NCBI GenBank assembly: GCA_031769625.1
Contig: JAUIMM010000202.1
Coordinates: forward strand, 11,580,001-11,644,000
Source: Taudactylus pleione
Taxonomy: Eukaryota; Chordata; Amphibia; Anura; Myobatrachidae
DNA length: 64,000 nt
Direction of reading: 5' to 3'
Part shown: positions 1-11,217 of the stretch, in pieces
Layout: every line of letters begins with the position of its first letter
Numbering within the stretch: the first letter of the stretch is position 1
Made by a program: the position numbers and the translations under genes
The notes under the pieces: model-generated
Database searches by the model: none
What the model was told of the DNA's origin: nothing
What the model saw: the letters and a program-made list of their open reading frames with translations, nothing else

Positions 1-3000
1 CAACATCAGCAATGGAGAAGAAGGCCAGCATCAGGGTGGAGACGAAGCAGTAATCAAAGAAAGATTCCTGCTAAATTGGTGTACTCTACCGCTGTATTAC
101 GATGCTTTATTACATTAGTTGGCATCATATTTACCTAATGTTATCTGCAATAGCATTTTGTCCTTATATAAAATGTTGATGTATCACTGTGATGAATTAT
201 CTGCTGCATTTTAGCTTTATGTTTAACATTGTTATATATGTTATTCACTTTTTTACTGTATGACACAGCAAAATGTGCTTATATTACCGTCATGCATTGT
301 CTTTATTATTTGTATACTGCCGCAGTATTATGTTTTAATATTAAATTGCTATGTAATAGTTATATGTTGTTGACTTAAGCAATTTTGCCTCTGTATATAG
401 CATTGATATGTATAACATTAATACACTGTTATCTTTTGCAAAAATAGTGTTCAATAGAATGATGTATTGTGTTTATACTTACATTGTTGTGTTTGAGTAT
501 AAGCTCCTGATTCCTTGATTGGCTCGAAAATAGATCAAATTTAAAATAGTGTTTCCTGACTATCTAAGCCTCAATCTTTACAGATTGAGGTTTTCAAAAA
601 AGGAGAAATGGTGCAAACGCACCTGCTAAAGATCCAGCGATGACAGCAAACCTCATGGAATGATCCTTCTTCTGACAGGTAAGTGCTACTAAAGGACGTC
701 ATCAAGCAGACACTTCCTGCCAAAATACTGTGTATTGCTTTGATCATCCAGAACTTTCATCCTACTGATCCTGGAGGTCCATGGGGTCCAACATAGTGAA
801 CCCTGTCATTACTCTGCAAATGACTCATGTGTCTATTTTCTAAGCAAAATTCTCCTAAGTTCCATCTTCACTGTAGACAACATCAGCAATGAAGAAGTCC
901 AGCCATTTACGTCTCAGCATCAGGGTGGAGATGAAGGAGCAATCAAAGAAAGATTCCTGCTAAATTGGTGTACTCTACCGCTGTATTATGAGTCACGCTT
1001 TATTACATTATTTGGCATCATATTTACCAAATTTTATCTGCCATAGCATTTTGTCCTTATATAAAATGTTGATGTATCACTGTTATGAATTGTTATCTGC
1101 TGCATTTCAGCTATATGTTTAACATTGTTATATATGTTATATACTTTTTTACAGTATGACACAGCATAATGTGCTTATATTACCGTCATGCATTGTTTTA
1201 TTATTTGTACATTGCCGCAGTATTATGTTTTAATATTAAGTTGTTATGTAATAGTTATATGTTGTTGACTTAAGCAATTTTGCTCTATATATAGCATTGA
1301 TATGTATAACATTAATACACTGTTATCTTTTGCAAAAATAGTGTTCAATAGAATGATGTATTGTGTTTATACATTGTTGTGTTGAAGTAAAAGCTCCTGA
1401 TTCATTGATTGGCTCGAAAATAGATTCAATTTAAAATGGTGTTTCCTGACTAGCTAGGCCTCAATCTTTACAGATTGAGGTTTTCCAAAAAGGAGAAAAA
1501 GTGCAAACGCACCTGCTAAAGATCCAACGATGACGGCAAAATTCATTGAATGATCCTTCTTCTGACAGGTAAGTGCTACTAAAGGACGTCATCAAGCAGA
1601 CACTTCCTGCCAAAATACTGTGTATTGCTTTGATCTTCCAGAACTTTCATCCTACTGATCCTGGAGGTCCATGAGGTCCAACGTAGTGAACCCTGTCATT
1701 CCTCTGCAAATGACTCATGTCTGTATCTTCTCAGTAGAAATCTCCTAAGTTCCATCTTGACTGTAGGCAACATCAGCAATGCAGAAGTAGGCCAGCCATT
1801 TACGTCTCTGCATCAGGGTGGAGACGAAGCACTAATCATAAAAAGATTCCTGCTAAATGGGTGTACTCTACCGCTGTATTACAACGCTTTATTACATTGT
1901 TTGGCATCATATTTACCTAATGTTATCTGCCATAGTATTTTGTCCTTATATAAAATATTGATGTATCACTGTTATGAATTGTTATCTGCTGCCTTTTAAC
2001 TTTATGTTTAACATTGTTATATATGTTATACACTTTTTTACTGTATGACACAGCATAATGTGCTTATATTACCGTCATGTATTGTTTTATTTTTTGTACA
2101 TTGCCGCAGTATTATGTTTTAATATTAAATTGTTATGTAATAGTTATATGTTGTTGACTTAAGCAATTTTGCCTCTGTATATAGCATTGATATGTATAAC
2201 ATTAATAATACACTTTTATCTTTTGCAAAAATAGTGTTCAATAAAATGATGTATTGTGTTTATACATTGTTGTGTTGGAGTAAAATCTCCTGATTCCTTG
2301 ATTGGCTCGAAAATAGATTAAATTTAAAATGGTGTTTCCTGACTAGCTAAGCCTCAATCTTTACAGATTGAGGTTTCTAAAAAGGAGAAACAGTGCAAAC
2401 GCACCTGCTAAAGATCAAGCGATGACGGCAAACCTCATGGAATGATCCTTTTTCTGACAGGTAAGAGCTACTAAAGGACGTCATCAAGCAGACACTTCCT
2501 GCCAAACTACTGTGAATTGCTTTGATCTTCCACAGCTTTCATCCTACTGAACCTAGAGGTCCAACGTAGTGAACCCTGTCATTCCTCGGCAAGTGACTCA
2601 TGTCTCTATCTTCTCAGCAAAATTCTCCTATGTTCCATCTTGATCGTATACAACATCAGCAATGGAGAAGAAGGCCAGCATAAGGGTGGAGATGAAGCAG
2701 TAATCAAAGAAAGATTCCTGCTAAATTGGTGTACTCTACCGCTGTATTACGACGCTTTATTACATTATTTGGCATCATATTTACCTAATGTTATCTGCCA
2801 TAGCATTTTGTCATATAAAATGTTGATGTATCACTGTTATGAATTGTTATCTGCTGCATTTTAGCTTTATGTTTAACATTGTTATATATGTTATACACTT
2901 TTTTACTGTATGACACAGCAAAATGTGCTTATATTACCGTCATGCATTGTCTTTATTATTTGTATATTGCCGCAGTATTATGTTTTAATATTAAATTGTT

Positions 3001-3217
3001 ATGTAATAGTTATATGTTGTTGACTTAAGCAATTTTGCCTCTGTATATAGCATTGATATGTATAACATTAATAATACACTTTTATCTTTTGCAAAAATAG
3101 TGTTCAATAAAATGATGTATTGTGTTTATACATTGTTGTGTTGGAGTAAAATCTCCTGATTCCTTGATTGGCTCGAAAATAGATTAAATTTAAAATGGTG
3201 TTTCCTGACTAGCTAAG

Positions 3218-3239
3218 CCTCAATCTTTACAGATTGAGG
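3218..3239. other. Perfect 9-bp stem hairpin conserved in array units
   Basis: CCTCAATCT and AGATTGAGG flank a TTAC loop and are followed by T and A runs. The same hairpin is at 569-590, 1459-1480 and 2352-2373. It is deleted in the unit near 4100 and degenerate near 5340. The loop also reads as a splice acceptor (TTTACAG) with a CTGAC branch-point-like motif just upstream, so it may be part of an exon boundary rather than a structured RNA. Confidence 0.6.
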
Positions 3240-3742
3240 TTTCTAAAAAGGAGAAACAGTGCAAACGCACCTGCTAAAGATCAAGCGATGACGGCAAACC
3301 TCATGGAATGATCCTTCTTCTGACAGGTAAGAGCTACTAAAGGACGTCATCAAGCAGACACTTCCTGCCAAAATACTGTGTATTGCTATGATCTTCCAGA
3401 ACTTTTATCCTACTGATCCTGGAGGTCCATCGGGTCCAACATAGTGAACCCTGTCATTCCTCTGCAAGTGACTCATGTCTCTATCTTCTCAGCAAAATTC
3501 TCCTAAGTTCCATCTTGACTGTAGACAACATCAGCAATGAAGAAGAAGGCCAGCATCAGGGTGGAGACGAAGCAGTAATCAAAGAAAGATTCCTGCTAAA
3601 TTGGTGTACTCTACTGCTGTATTACAATGCTTTATTACATTGTTTGGCATCATATTTACCTAATGTTATCTGCCATAGCATTATGTCCTTATATAAAATG
3701 TTGATATATCACTGTTATGAATTGTTATCTGCTGCATTTTAA
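3240..3742 (+). other. Exon-like pair in the tandem array (representative unit)
   Basis: A strongly conserved block ends in TTCTGACAG followed by GTAAG; donors sit at 679, 1569, 2461, 3327, 4192 and 5446 in the successive units. About 200 bp later, after CTGTAG, a frame opens with DNISN, an acidic Glu/Gly-rich stretch, then KERFLLNWCTLP and a hydrophobic tail, 65-80 codons in all. If CTGTAG is the acceptor, the junction keeps frame with ATGATCCTTCTTCTG in the first segment. Several units differ by 12 bp that keep frame (presence or absence of PFTS). Against coding: the first segment offers only five or six residues after its ATG, so no signal peptide is visible; unit 1 has a stop and unit 2 an indel in the hydrophobic part. 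I do not recognise a protein family. Confidence 0.3.
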
Positions 3743-5475
3743 CTTTATCCTTGACATTGTTATATATGTTATACACTTTTTTACTGTATGACACAGTATA
3801 ATGTGCTTATATTACCGTCATGCATTGTCTTTATTATTTGTACATTACCATAGTATTATGTTTTAATATTAAATTGTTATGTAATAGTTATATGTTGTTG
3901 ACTTAAACAATTTTGCCTCTGTATATAACATTGTTACGTATTACATTAATACACTATTATCTTTTGCAAAAAAAGTGTTCAATAAAATGATGTATTGTGT
4001 TTATATATTGTTGTGTTGGAATAAAGGGTCCTGATTCTCTGATTGGCTCGAAAATGGCTTAAAATTAAAATGGTGTTTCCTGACTAGCTGAGCCTCAATC
4101 TCAGATTACAAAAAGGAGAAACAGTGCAAACTCACCTGCTAAAGATCCAGCGATGACGGCAAACCTCATGGAATGATCCTTCTTCTGACAGGTAAGTGCT
4201 ACTAAAGGATATCATCAAGCAGACACTTCCTGCCAAAGTACTGTGTATTGCTTTGATCTTCCAGAACTTTCATCCTACTGATCCTGGAGGTCCCTGGGGT
4301 CCAACGTAGTGAACCCTGTCATTCCTTTGCAAATGACTCATGTCTCTATCTTCTCAGCAAAAGACTCCTAAGTTCCATCTTGACTGTAGACAACATCAGC
4401 AATAGAGAAGAAAGCCAGCCATTTACCGCTCAGTATCAGGGTGGAGACGAAGCAGTGGTCAAAGAAAGGTTCCTGCTAAATTGGTGTACTCTACCTCTGT
4501 ATTACGACGCTTTATTACTTTGTTTGGTATTATATTTACCTAATTTTATCTGCCATAGTATTTTGTCCTCTATATAATATATTTATGTATCACTGTTATG
4601 AATTGTTATCTGCTGCAGCTCTATTTCATGTTTAACATTGTTATATATGTTATTCACTATTTTACTGTATGACACAGTATAATGTGCTTATATTACCGTC
4701 ATGCATTGTGTATATTATTTGTACATTGCCGCAGTATTATGTTTCAATTTTAAATTGTTATGTAATAGTTATATGTTGTTGACTTAAGCATTTTAGCCTC
4801 TGTATATAACATTTTTATGTATTACATTAATACACTGTTATCTTTTGCAGAAATAGTATTTTATAAACGATGTATTATTGTTCCACATTGTTATATGTTA
4901 TTTGTTCTGTATTGTGTTTATACATTGTTGTGTTGGAGTATATGGTCCTCTTCTTATAAAAGCTCTTCTGTGACTTCTCCACTATTGGACTGATCTTTTA
5001 CAGTTTCTGCCGGCTATTAAGCCAAAGAGTTTAGAGGGGGGGTCAATAATGCGCAATCCATGATATGCTCGCTGCATTCAACTGTGATATGGCTCGAAAT
5101 GGCTTAAATTAAAAATCATGTTTCCTGATTAGCTGAGCCTCAATCTTAAGCAAATTTGCCTCTGTATTTAGCATTGTTATGTATTACGTTAATACACTGT
5201 TATCTTTTGCAAAAATAGTGTTCAATAGAATGATTTATTGTGTTTATACATTGTTGTGTTGGAGTAAAGGGTCCTGATTCCCTGTTTGGCTTGAAAATAG
5301 ATTAAATTTAAAATGGTGTTTCCTGACTAGCTAAGTCTCAATCTTTACAGATTTAGGATTTTCAAAAAGGAGAAACAGTGCAAACGCACCTGCTAAAGAT
5401 CCAGCGATGACGGCAAATCTCACGGAATGATCCTTCTTCTGACAGGTAAGTGATACTAATGGACGTCATCAAGCA

Positions 5476-6185
5476 AGAGGTTAAAACATTCCCAGCACTC
5501 AAATACTGGATAAATGAGTGAACATAGACTATAGCAAATCAGAAATTATTTTATTAAAAATATTAAAAAGTGCATTGCGATCGATCAGGAGATCGTAAAA
5601 AATATTAAATATAAATATGCTGTTATTCTAAAAACCTAATACCGGTGTACATGACAAAAGACAAAGACAACATATAGTCGTTTTTCGATATCCGATAATT
5701 GGACTTTTTAATAGTCTCAGACGAAAAGTCAATATTCCATAATTGTTTATATACAGGCTGGTAATTCAGGATATATATATATACAGGACACATCTGTATA
5801 GGCATGTCGCATATAATTTTTAACAGGAGAAACTGCTTGTGCGTCCTATTTGCATTGCTGTGCGAATGCGATGCATTTGAAGGTGAAAAGTCGTACGAAA
5901 AGATACTCAGCTCTACTAAGTCGCACGGCACTTATGCGTTATGTTTAACGCAACTTGCAGTGCTCTAAGGTATGATGTATGTGGACACATCTGTATACAA
6001 CATTGTGTTATATCAAAGTTATGCATTGTTATATCCTGCAGTTTTACTTTTTTAAGTATTACATATCAGAGGAATACATTGTTATATGCTGGAAGGGTAT
6101 ACTGTATCACTATATAACACTGTTGTGCATCACTACTATACATTGTAAGTTTCTGCAGTACTACTTAACTATATTACATATCTGA
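5476..6185. other. AT-rich DNA without a recognisable gene
   Basis: This stretch between the array and the first dispersed repeat is AT-rich. A 102-codon minus-strand frame (5931 to 5623) resembles no family I recognise and has no supporting context. Short degenerate echoes of the tandem array (ACATTGTTATAT-type motifs) appear around 5990-6150. Confidence 0.4.
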
Positions 6186-6821
6186 CACCTGGGGAATATA
6201 GATTGTTTCCTAATACTCTGGCTAATTTTAGCAATTTTCCTCCTTTATTACTAAAGGTGCATAAACACACAACGATTTGTTTGAAGGATTATCGTTAAAC
6301 GATATCGTTTAACGATAATCGTTTGTAAAAATCGTTCACTTTCTGAGTCAAACGATGAACGATTTTCGTTCATGCGCGTTCACATTTGTAGTTTGTAGTT
6401 TGTAGTTCAGTCAGATTTGTCAACTCAACGATTTTCAGTAAGGTAATATGCAAAAATCATTTGTAGTTCTAAAAAATCGTTCATTACATTTAAATGAACA
6501 TAGTAAATGAACAAATTTAGTAAATGATTTTAGTTCATTTTTTCAAGGGAGAAAATCGCTTACTAAAATCGTTCATTAACTAAATCGTTGTGTGTGTATG
6601 CAGCTTTACTGTTTGCAGATCACCTTCAGCTCTGGTTCAGGCAGCTGATCCATGTAGTGCTTCCAACAGACTGAGTAGGTGATGCTGTGACATCTACATG
6701 TACACTTACCAGGACATTGTGAGGTGACAGCATTGGTATTGAGACATCACATGAGGTAATCTATAGGTCATGTAAATAATTAATAAACTACCCAGTATTG
6801 TTGTTACCAATAAACTTATAG
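6186..6821 (+). repeat. Dispersed repeat copy, interrupted by a MITE
   Basis: The sequence starting TCTGACACCTGGGG, through the segment ending TCTATAGGTCATGT, recurs with minor differences at 9582-9830. Its last ~90 bp occurs a third time at 11847-11940. In this copy a 353-bp element sits at 6254-6606, while the 9582 copy is uninterrupted at the same place. Family unknown. Confidence 0.8.
6254..6606. mobile_element. 353-bp MITE with TA target duplication
   Basis: The ends AAGGTGCATAAACACAC and GTGTGTGTATGCAGCTT are ~25-bp imperfect terminal inverted repeats flanked by TA on both sides. The paralogous locus near 9650 is the empty site, which fixes the boundaries. No coding capacity. A perfect 34-bp palindrome built on ATCGTTAAACGAT lies at 6287-6320. 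TA targets and AT-rich non-coding content fit a Tc1/mariner-type MITE; the transposase family is inferred. Confidence 0.85.
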
Positions 6822-7147
6822 GGGGCGATTTAATTCAGATCGATGATGAATAGCCCCGGGAAGGAGTTCCCAGAGTTACTTAATTCACTGCACTGTTAAG
6901 TCTGACTAAAACCACTTAAGTAGGAGAATGTCGGTTAGCGTGACTAAAGCTGGGTGTTTAGTCGCGCCATCTGGCATTTGCCAACTAAAGTGTCACCTGT
7001 GAGGCTGTTAGCGTCGCGCTAATCTGAAAAATAGCGTTGCGGCCAGCAGTTTAGTTGGATTTCACTTCAGGAGAGAGCGAGAAGAAATCTTTTAGTCAGG
7101 CTAACAGCCCAGTGAATTGAGTAGCTCACGCTGAATTGAATCGTCCC
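6821..7147. mobile_element. MITE with GGCGATTTAATTCAG ends
   Basis: The left end GGGGGCGATTTAATTCAG and the right end CTGAATTGAATCGTCCC form imperfect terminal inverted repeats about 327 bp apart. The interior is GC-moderate and non-coding. No clear target duplication is visible, so the exact boundary is uncertain by a base or two. Confidence 0.65.
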
Positions 7148-7466
7148 AAGTAACACAGAAATTAACATCAGAACTAAGGTACCATATTCAAAATCTAGAT
7201 GATGGCCAGTGTAAAGGAGAGGTGAAAGTAAGGCAAAGTATAATACAGGAGCCTATAGAGTAATCAACATTCAAACCACAGATCGGGGCAGCTGGCCTAC
7301 AGTACAATCTGCCGGTCAGGATCAGACAAGGCCAATAATTGCAATACAATAGTATTAAGGCACCCAGGAACCACACAAAATGGGTAATCATATAATGCCA
7401 GGCTTTATACCATGCCCAGGTGCAATTGTGCCTCAACCTGTTGCATTATTGAGATGTTTTGCACTG
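7148..7466. other. No gene recognised
   Basis: Short open frames on both strands overlap here (for example 7436-7188 minus), but none has recognisable domains or codon structure. The right border is where the 2-kb dispersed repeat begins. Confidence 0.4.
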
Positions 7467-7867
7467 ATTCACTTATATTCTCTTATAGTGGCACTAACAC
7501 AGGTGCATGATGCAACAAGGATGGTAGCTAGTGACAAAAATAGTGTGCATGTGCTTATACACTGCAGGAGGATGGCAAATCTGTATATTGACACTTTATA
7601 ATAATATATATATTGGATGCTATACTTCTTTCCCTCCATAGGTAAGAAGAAACATTTATTCACTTACACCCAACCCTGCACTGCTCATTATCAGCTAATA
7701 GAAGGGATAACACAGATAGAAGATGAAAAGATAAATCTACTCCTCAGAGCTGAAAATGAATCCTGGTATAAATATGTAGAGGTCACGTTAAAATATTATT
7801 TTATAAATGGACTTGTAATATTGTGTTGTTGATCACAACAACTTACATGAAATCACATTCAATGTGC

Positions 7868-8055
7868 TGAGGCACAGAGCAGGGGTTCAGGGCGGTACAC
7901 AGCAGCAGAGAGGGGAGGGACGGGGCACAGAAGCAGGCCAAGGGGTAGGAGATAGGGAGGACAGAGCAGGGGTTCAGGGCGGTACAGAGCAGCAGAGAGG
8001 GGAGGGACGGGGCAGAGAAGCAGGCCAAGGGGTAGGAGATAGGGAGGACAGAGCA
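7868..8055 (+). repeat. 87-bp minisatellite, two copies
   Basis: The purine-rich unit starting CAGAGCAGGGGTTCAGGG is present about twice here and four times in the paralogous repeat at 28678-29045. Because 87 is divisible by 3, open frames run through it on both strands (GVQGGTEQQRGEGRG-type peptides). These are products of the repeat length, not genes. Confidence 0.85.
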
Positions 8056-9356
8056 GGACAGGGAGAAGGGGGGGCAGACCAGGCAAATGCCGGGTCCCTT
8101 TACTAGTAAATAAACAAAGTTTCCCTTTATGTAATAAATTAGAAATGACAATTTACATAAATAATAAAAAATTAGCGCCACGTGAGTATTTATATCATCA
8201 CTACTCCATAACTTATATACAGCATATGGAAACAGCTCTACAAACTCCAGCATTAAGTAACAGTCAGAGGTGTCACATGGCGTCACAGCACCAGGAGTAA
8301 TTACATTTTATGTCCCCGCTCTCATTATGCTGGCAATACATCTAGCATCTATCGGTATAATTCCCCCATCTGCCAATGCCTGGGTCGGATGATCGCCAAA
8401 ATCTGACATGTTGGACAATCTCGATTCGCCATATCCAACCAAAACATATCTGAATCTGGAAGATGGGGATTTTTCGCATGTTGTATTTTACCGACCCCCC
8501 GAGAAATGGCTGCCAGATGTATGGCCCGCATTACTGACGTGTTCTGCGGAGGGGGTATGGCTAGTAGCGGAGGAGAGTTCAAATAGAAAGAAAAACATAA
8601 GGGGCATTGTCAGACTGGGGCTTGGTGGGGCTACTGGGGAAATGCTATGGTAGGGGCCCATGAAATAGCGCAGGTGACAGGACGTGAGGATGAGCACACA
8701 GTGCATGAGCAGATCCCCAACTCTCTCAAGGAGAATTTAGGTACCATGAATATGCTGAAAGTGTCAGTGTAACATATGGCTCCTAAGCTATTTTGGAGCT
8801 ACACATTGCAGCTTGCCATCTAGCAGGACATGCTGTTCTTTGTAGTTCTACAATACTGAAGAGCGAAATAATCTGATAACTAAAATGTAAGCCACTTACT
8901 TTTGCAGCTTGTATTCTGGCTGGTCTTCTTCTCTGGAGTAGTGCAGCGAGCAGAGGTCATCCATGTGGGAAGCTTGTAGCGCTATACAAATAAATATGAC
9001 ATTTAATCGCAAGTCTAATAGTTTATAGGTCTCTTACATATACTACATTTTTTTTTCATTTATGGTATTTAGTTTGATTTTTGCTAAATGCAAGAGATCC
9101 TAATAAAAGATATAGGGACCTATTCAGCTGAGTAGCAGTGGGCCCTTCCTAATACCCCTGTGCACAAATTTGTGGCACTACAAGTGCCAGCATGCGACTT
9201 TTATTGCATGCTGGAGATTGTAGAACTACAAGCACCAGCATACACATGGGCTCAGGTTCATACAATCACTTATAATGCCACTAATGCCACACACGTACTT
9301 GTATTGTTGTTTTGGTAATAAATAAAATAAAAAGTTGAACTATATAAATATATATC

Positions 9357-9359
9357 TAG

Positions 9360-9411
<52 letters not shown>

Positions 9412-9412
9412 C
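9357..9412 (+). repeat. (TATC)n microsatellite
   Basis: About 13 uninterrupted TATC/CTAT tetranucleotides close copy 1 of the 2-kb repeat. Confidence 0.95.
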
Positions 9413-9581
9413 AGTAATGGGTTTCTAATAAAATAAACTTATGCCCAACTAGGCAGCTGCTGTAGCCATTTGACTGTGATAAATGATTATTATTTACACC
9501 CATTAAAGCCAATGATACCTTACACCCATTAAAGCCAATGATACAAATAAATAATATGGGAGAATCTGCAGATTTACATTT

Positions 9582-9830
9582 CTGACACCTGGGGAACTAT
9601 GGATTGTTTCCTAATATTTTGGCTAGGATTAGCAGTTTCACTCCTTTATTACTTACTGTTCTGTAGATCACCTCCAGCTCTGGCTCAGGCAGCTGATCCA
9701 TGTAGTGCTTCCAACATACTGAGTAGGTGATGCTGTGACATCTACATGTACACTTACCAGGACATTGTGAGGTGACAGCATTGGTATTGTGACATCACAT
9801 GAGGTAATCTATAGGTCATGTGACAGGGCA
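9582..9830 (+). repeat. Second copy of the TCTGACACCTGGGG repeat (empty MITE site)
   Basis: It aligns with 6186-6253 joined to 6607-6780. At about 9650 it reads CTTTATTACTTACTG without the 353-bp insertion found at 6254. Just upstream, at 9490-9545, a ~22-bp segment (CACCCATTAAAGCCAATGAT) is duplicated in tandem. Confidence 0.85.
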
Positions 9831-9987
9831 AGCAGACAGCTGACAGGCCTGGCCAACCTGTGGCTCCCCAGCTGTTGTGAAACTACATGTCATGCACTTA
9901 TGCCACATATACACTCAGGGCCGGATTAAGGTCTGTGGGGGCCCCTGGGCTTCAAACGTGTGGGGGGCCCCTATCAATAAAAGTTGT

Positions 9988-10074
9988 ATATATATATATA
10001 TACACATATTTATATATATATATATATATATATGTGTATATATATATATTTATATATATAAATATATATATATA
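9988..10074. repeat. (TA)n-rich microsatellite
   Basis: Alternating TA with CA/TTT interruptions. Similar tracts occur at 10709-10748 and 11110-11215, each abutting a nested element, so these tracts probably served as insertion targets. Confidence 0.9.
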
Positions 10075-10406
10075 ATGTTCACTCTAGGTCCAACGCCCTA
10101 GAGAATGGGGAATATCTAGGTGTGCGCACCCCAAAAGGAGGCATGACCAATGAAAAGGGGGCGTGTCTTTAAGATTCGTAATTTTTCGTCACTCTTGGGG
10201 GCGTTCTGGGCTGCCCCCAAGCACTGTTGTCAGTGTGAATGCATGCGCCCGGCATCCATTCACCAGCAGTTTTCCCCACCTGCGGGACACTGCGATCCAC
10301 GGTGGCGCCGCGACAGAGGGCAGGATGCTTTTTGCCTTTTAGAAATAGGGCAGGGCGCAGTGCCCTGCTAAAACAGCCTAGCAGGACTGCTATATATTTA
10401 TATAAA

Positions 10407-10703
10407 CATTCCTCCCAACATGACCCTCTCCAGGAGGGACACAATGCTCTGGTCCTGGACTTCCCTGGTAAGAGGTGGGGCTGCAGCGCAGTTCAAAATT
10501 CAAATAGGGGAGCCACACCAACTGTCATTTCACACGCTGCCAAACATCACTGGCTGGGACTCACTGGCAGTTGGTGTGACTCCCCTATTTGAATTTTGGA
10601 CTGTGCTGCAGCCCTACCTCTGGAGCCACCACCAATAATAAATTACCAGGGAAGTCCAGGACCAGAGCATTGTGTCCCTCCTGGAGAGGGTCATGTTGGG
10701 AGG

Positions 10704-10707
<4 letters not shown>
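10407..10707. mobile_element. 301-bp fold-back MITE
   Basis: The left part (CCTCCCAACATGACCCTCTC onward) is nearly the reverse complement of the right part. The arms include CTCCAGGAGGGACACAATGC and, further in, the GGGCTGCAG...CAAATAGGGGAG segment, leaving only a short central spacer. Both sides are TA repeats, so a target duplication cannot be read. The CATACCTCCCAAC-like ends resemble 53534-53915. Confidence 0.8.
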
Positions 10708-10750
<43 letters not shown>

Positions 10751-10751
<1 letters not shown>

Positions 10752-11046
10752 CCACTAACACTTCCTGAAGCAGCAAAGTGTAAAGACTAGCACTCACATT
10801 TAGTGGGTAGATATGTTCCTTTATTCACATAGTGATAAGCAGCAGTGCTGCAACAGCCCGACATCTGTTTCAACTGTAATGTCAGTTTTTCTCAGGGGCC
10901 ATTGGGAAAAACTGACATTACAGTTGAAACAGACGTTGGGCTGTTGCAGCGCTGCTGCTTATCGATATGTGAATAAAGGAACATATCTACCCACTAAATG
11001 TGAGTGCTGGTCTTTACACTTTGCTGCTTCAGGAAGTGTTAGTGGT
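10751..11046. other. Large near-perfect hairpin, ~141-bp arms
   Basis: Left arm 10751-10891 begins ACCACTAACACTTCCTGAAG. Right arm 10906-11046 is its reverse complement with only scattered mismatches. The loop is about 14 nt (10892-10905). No coding frame is supported. It may be a fold-back MITE; any transcript would form a long double-stranded RNA. Confidence 0.9.
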
Positions 11047-11163
11047 TTATGTTTTGTTTAGGACCATGCACCCCCTTGCCTATTATGAATGAGTGCTAAA
11101 TTCTCTGATCTACATATATATTTATATATATATATATATGTGTGTGAATATATACTGTATGTG

Positions 11164-11200
<37 letters not shown>

Positions 11201-11217
11201 ACACATATACACACATA

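Larger units (their letters stand above)
1..5475 (+). repeat. Tandem array of ~880-bp units, about six copies
   Basis: The landmark CAACATCAGC recurs at 1, 878, 1768, 2651, 3526 and 4391, giving spacings of 877, 890, 883, 875 and 865 bp. Units are AT-rich and highly similar over their whole length. The window opens inside a unit, so the array extends left. The last unit is irregular: after about 4860 it holds foreign sequence, then near 5140 it jumps back to an earlier point of the unit and repeats about 330 bp before ending near 5475. Each unit contains, in order, an exon-like segment ending in CAG|GTAAG, a second segment with a conserved frame, a long AT-rich tract, an AATAAA or AATAGA motif and an inverted repeat. 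It could be a satellite or a decayed tandem gene family; the sequence alone does not decide. Confidence 0.93.
7467..9412 (+). repeat. ~2-kb dispersed repeat, copy 1, ending in (TATC)n
   Basis: From CTGATTCACTTATATTC to the TATC tract this sequence matches 28263-29624 joined to 34149-35090, once the hAT element at 29625-34148 is removed. Both copies end in a TATC-type tetranucleotide array, like a retroposon tail, and both carry an internal 87-bp minisatellite. The part from about 8640 onward also occurs, fragmented, at 12520-22180. No reverse transcriptase or transposase is visible. Confidence 0.8.

Noticed and set aside
610..690. C/D-box snoRNA in the array (GCGATGA ... CTGA, with ACCTG/CAGGT stem)
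   Set aside because: The C-to-D distance is only about 30 nt, there are no C'/D' boxes, and the stem is separated from box C by 11 nt.
5623..5931. 102-codon minus-strand frame
   Set aside because: AT-rich chance frame; I recognise no family and see no partner exons.
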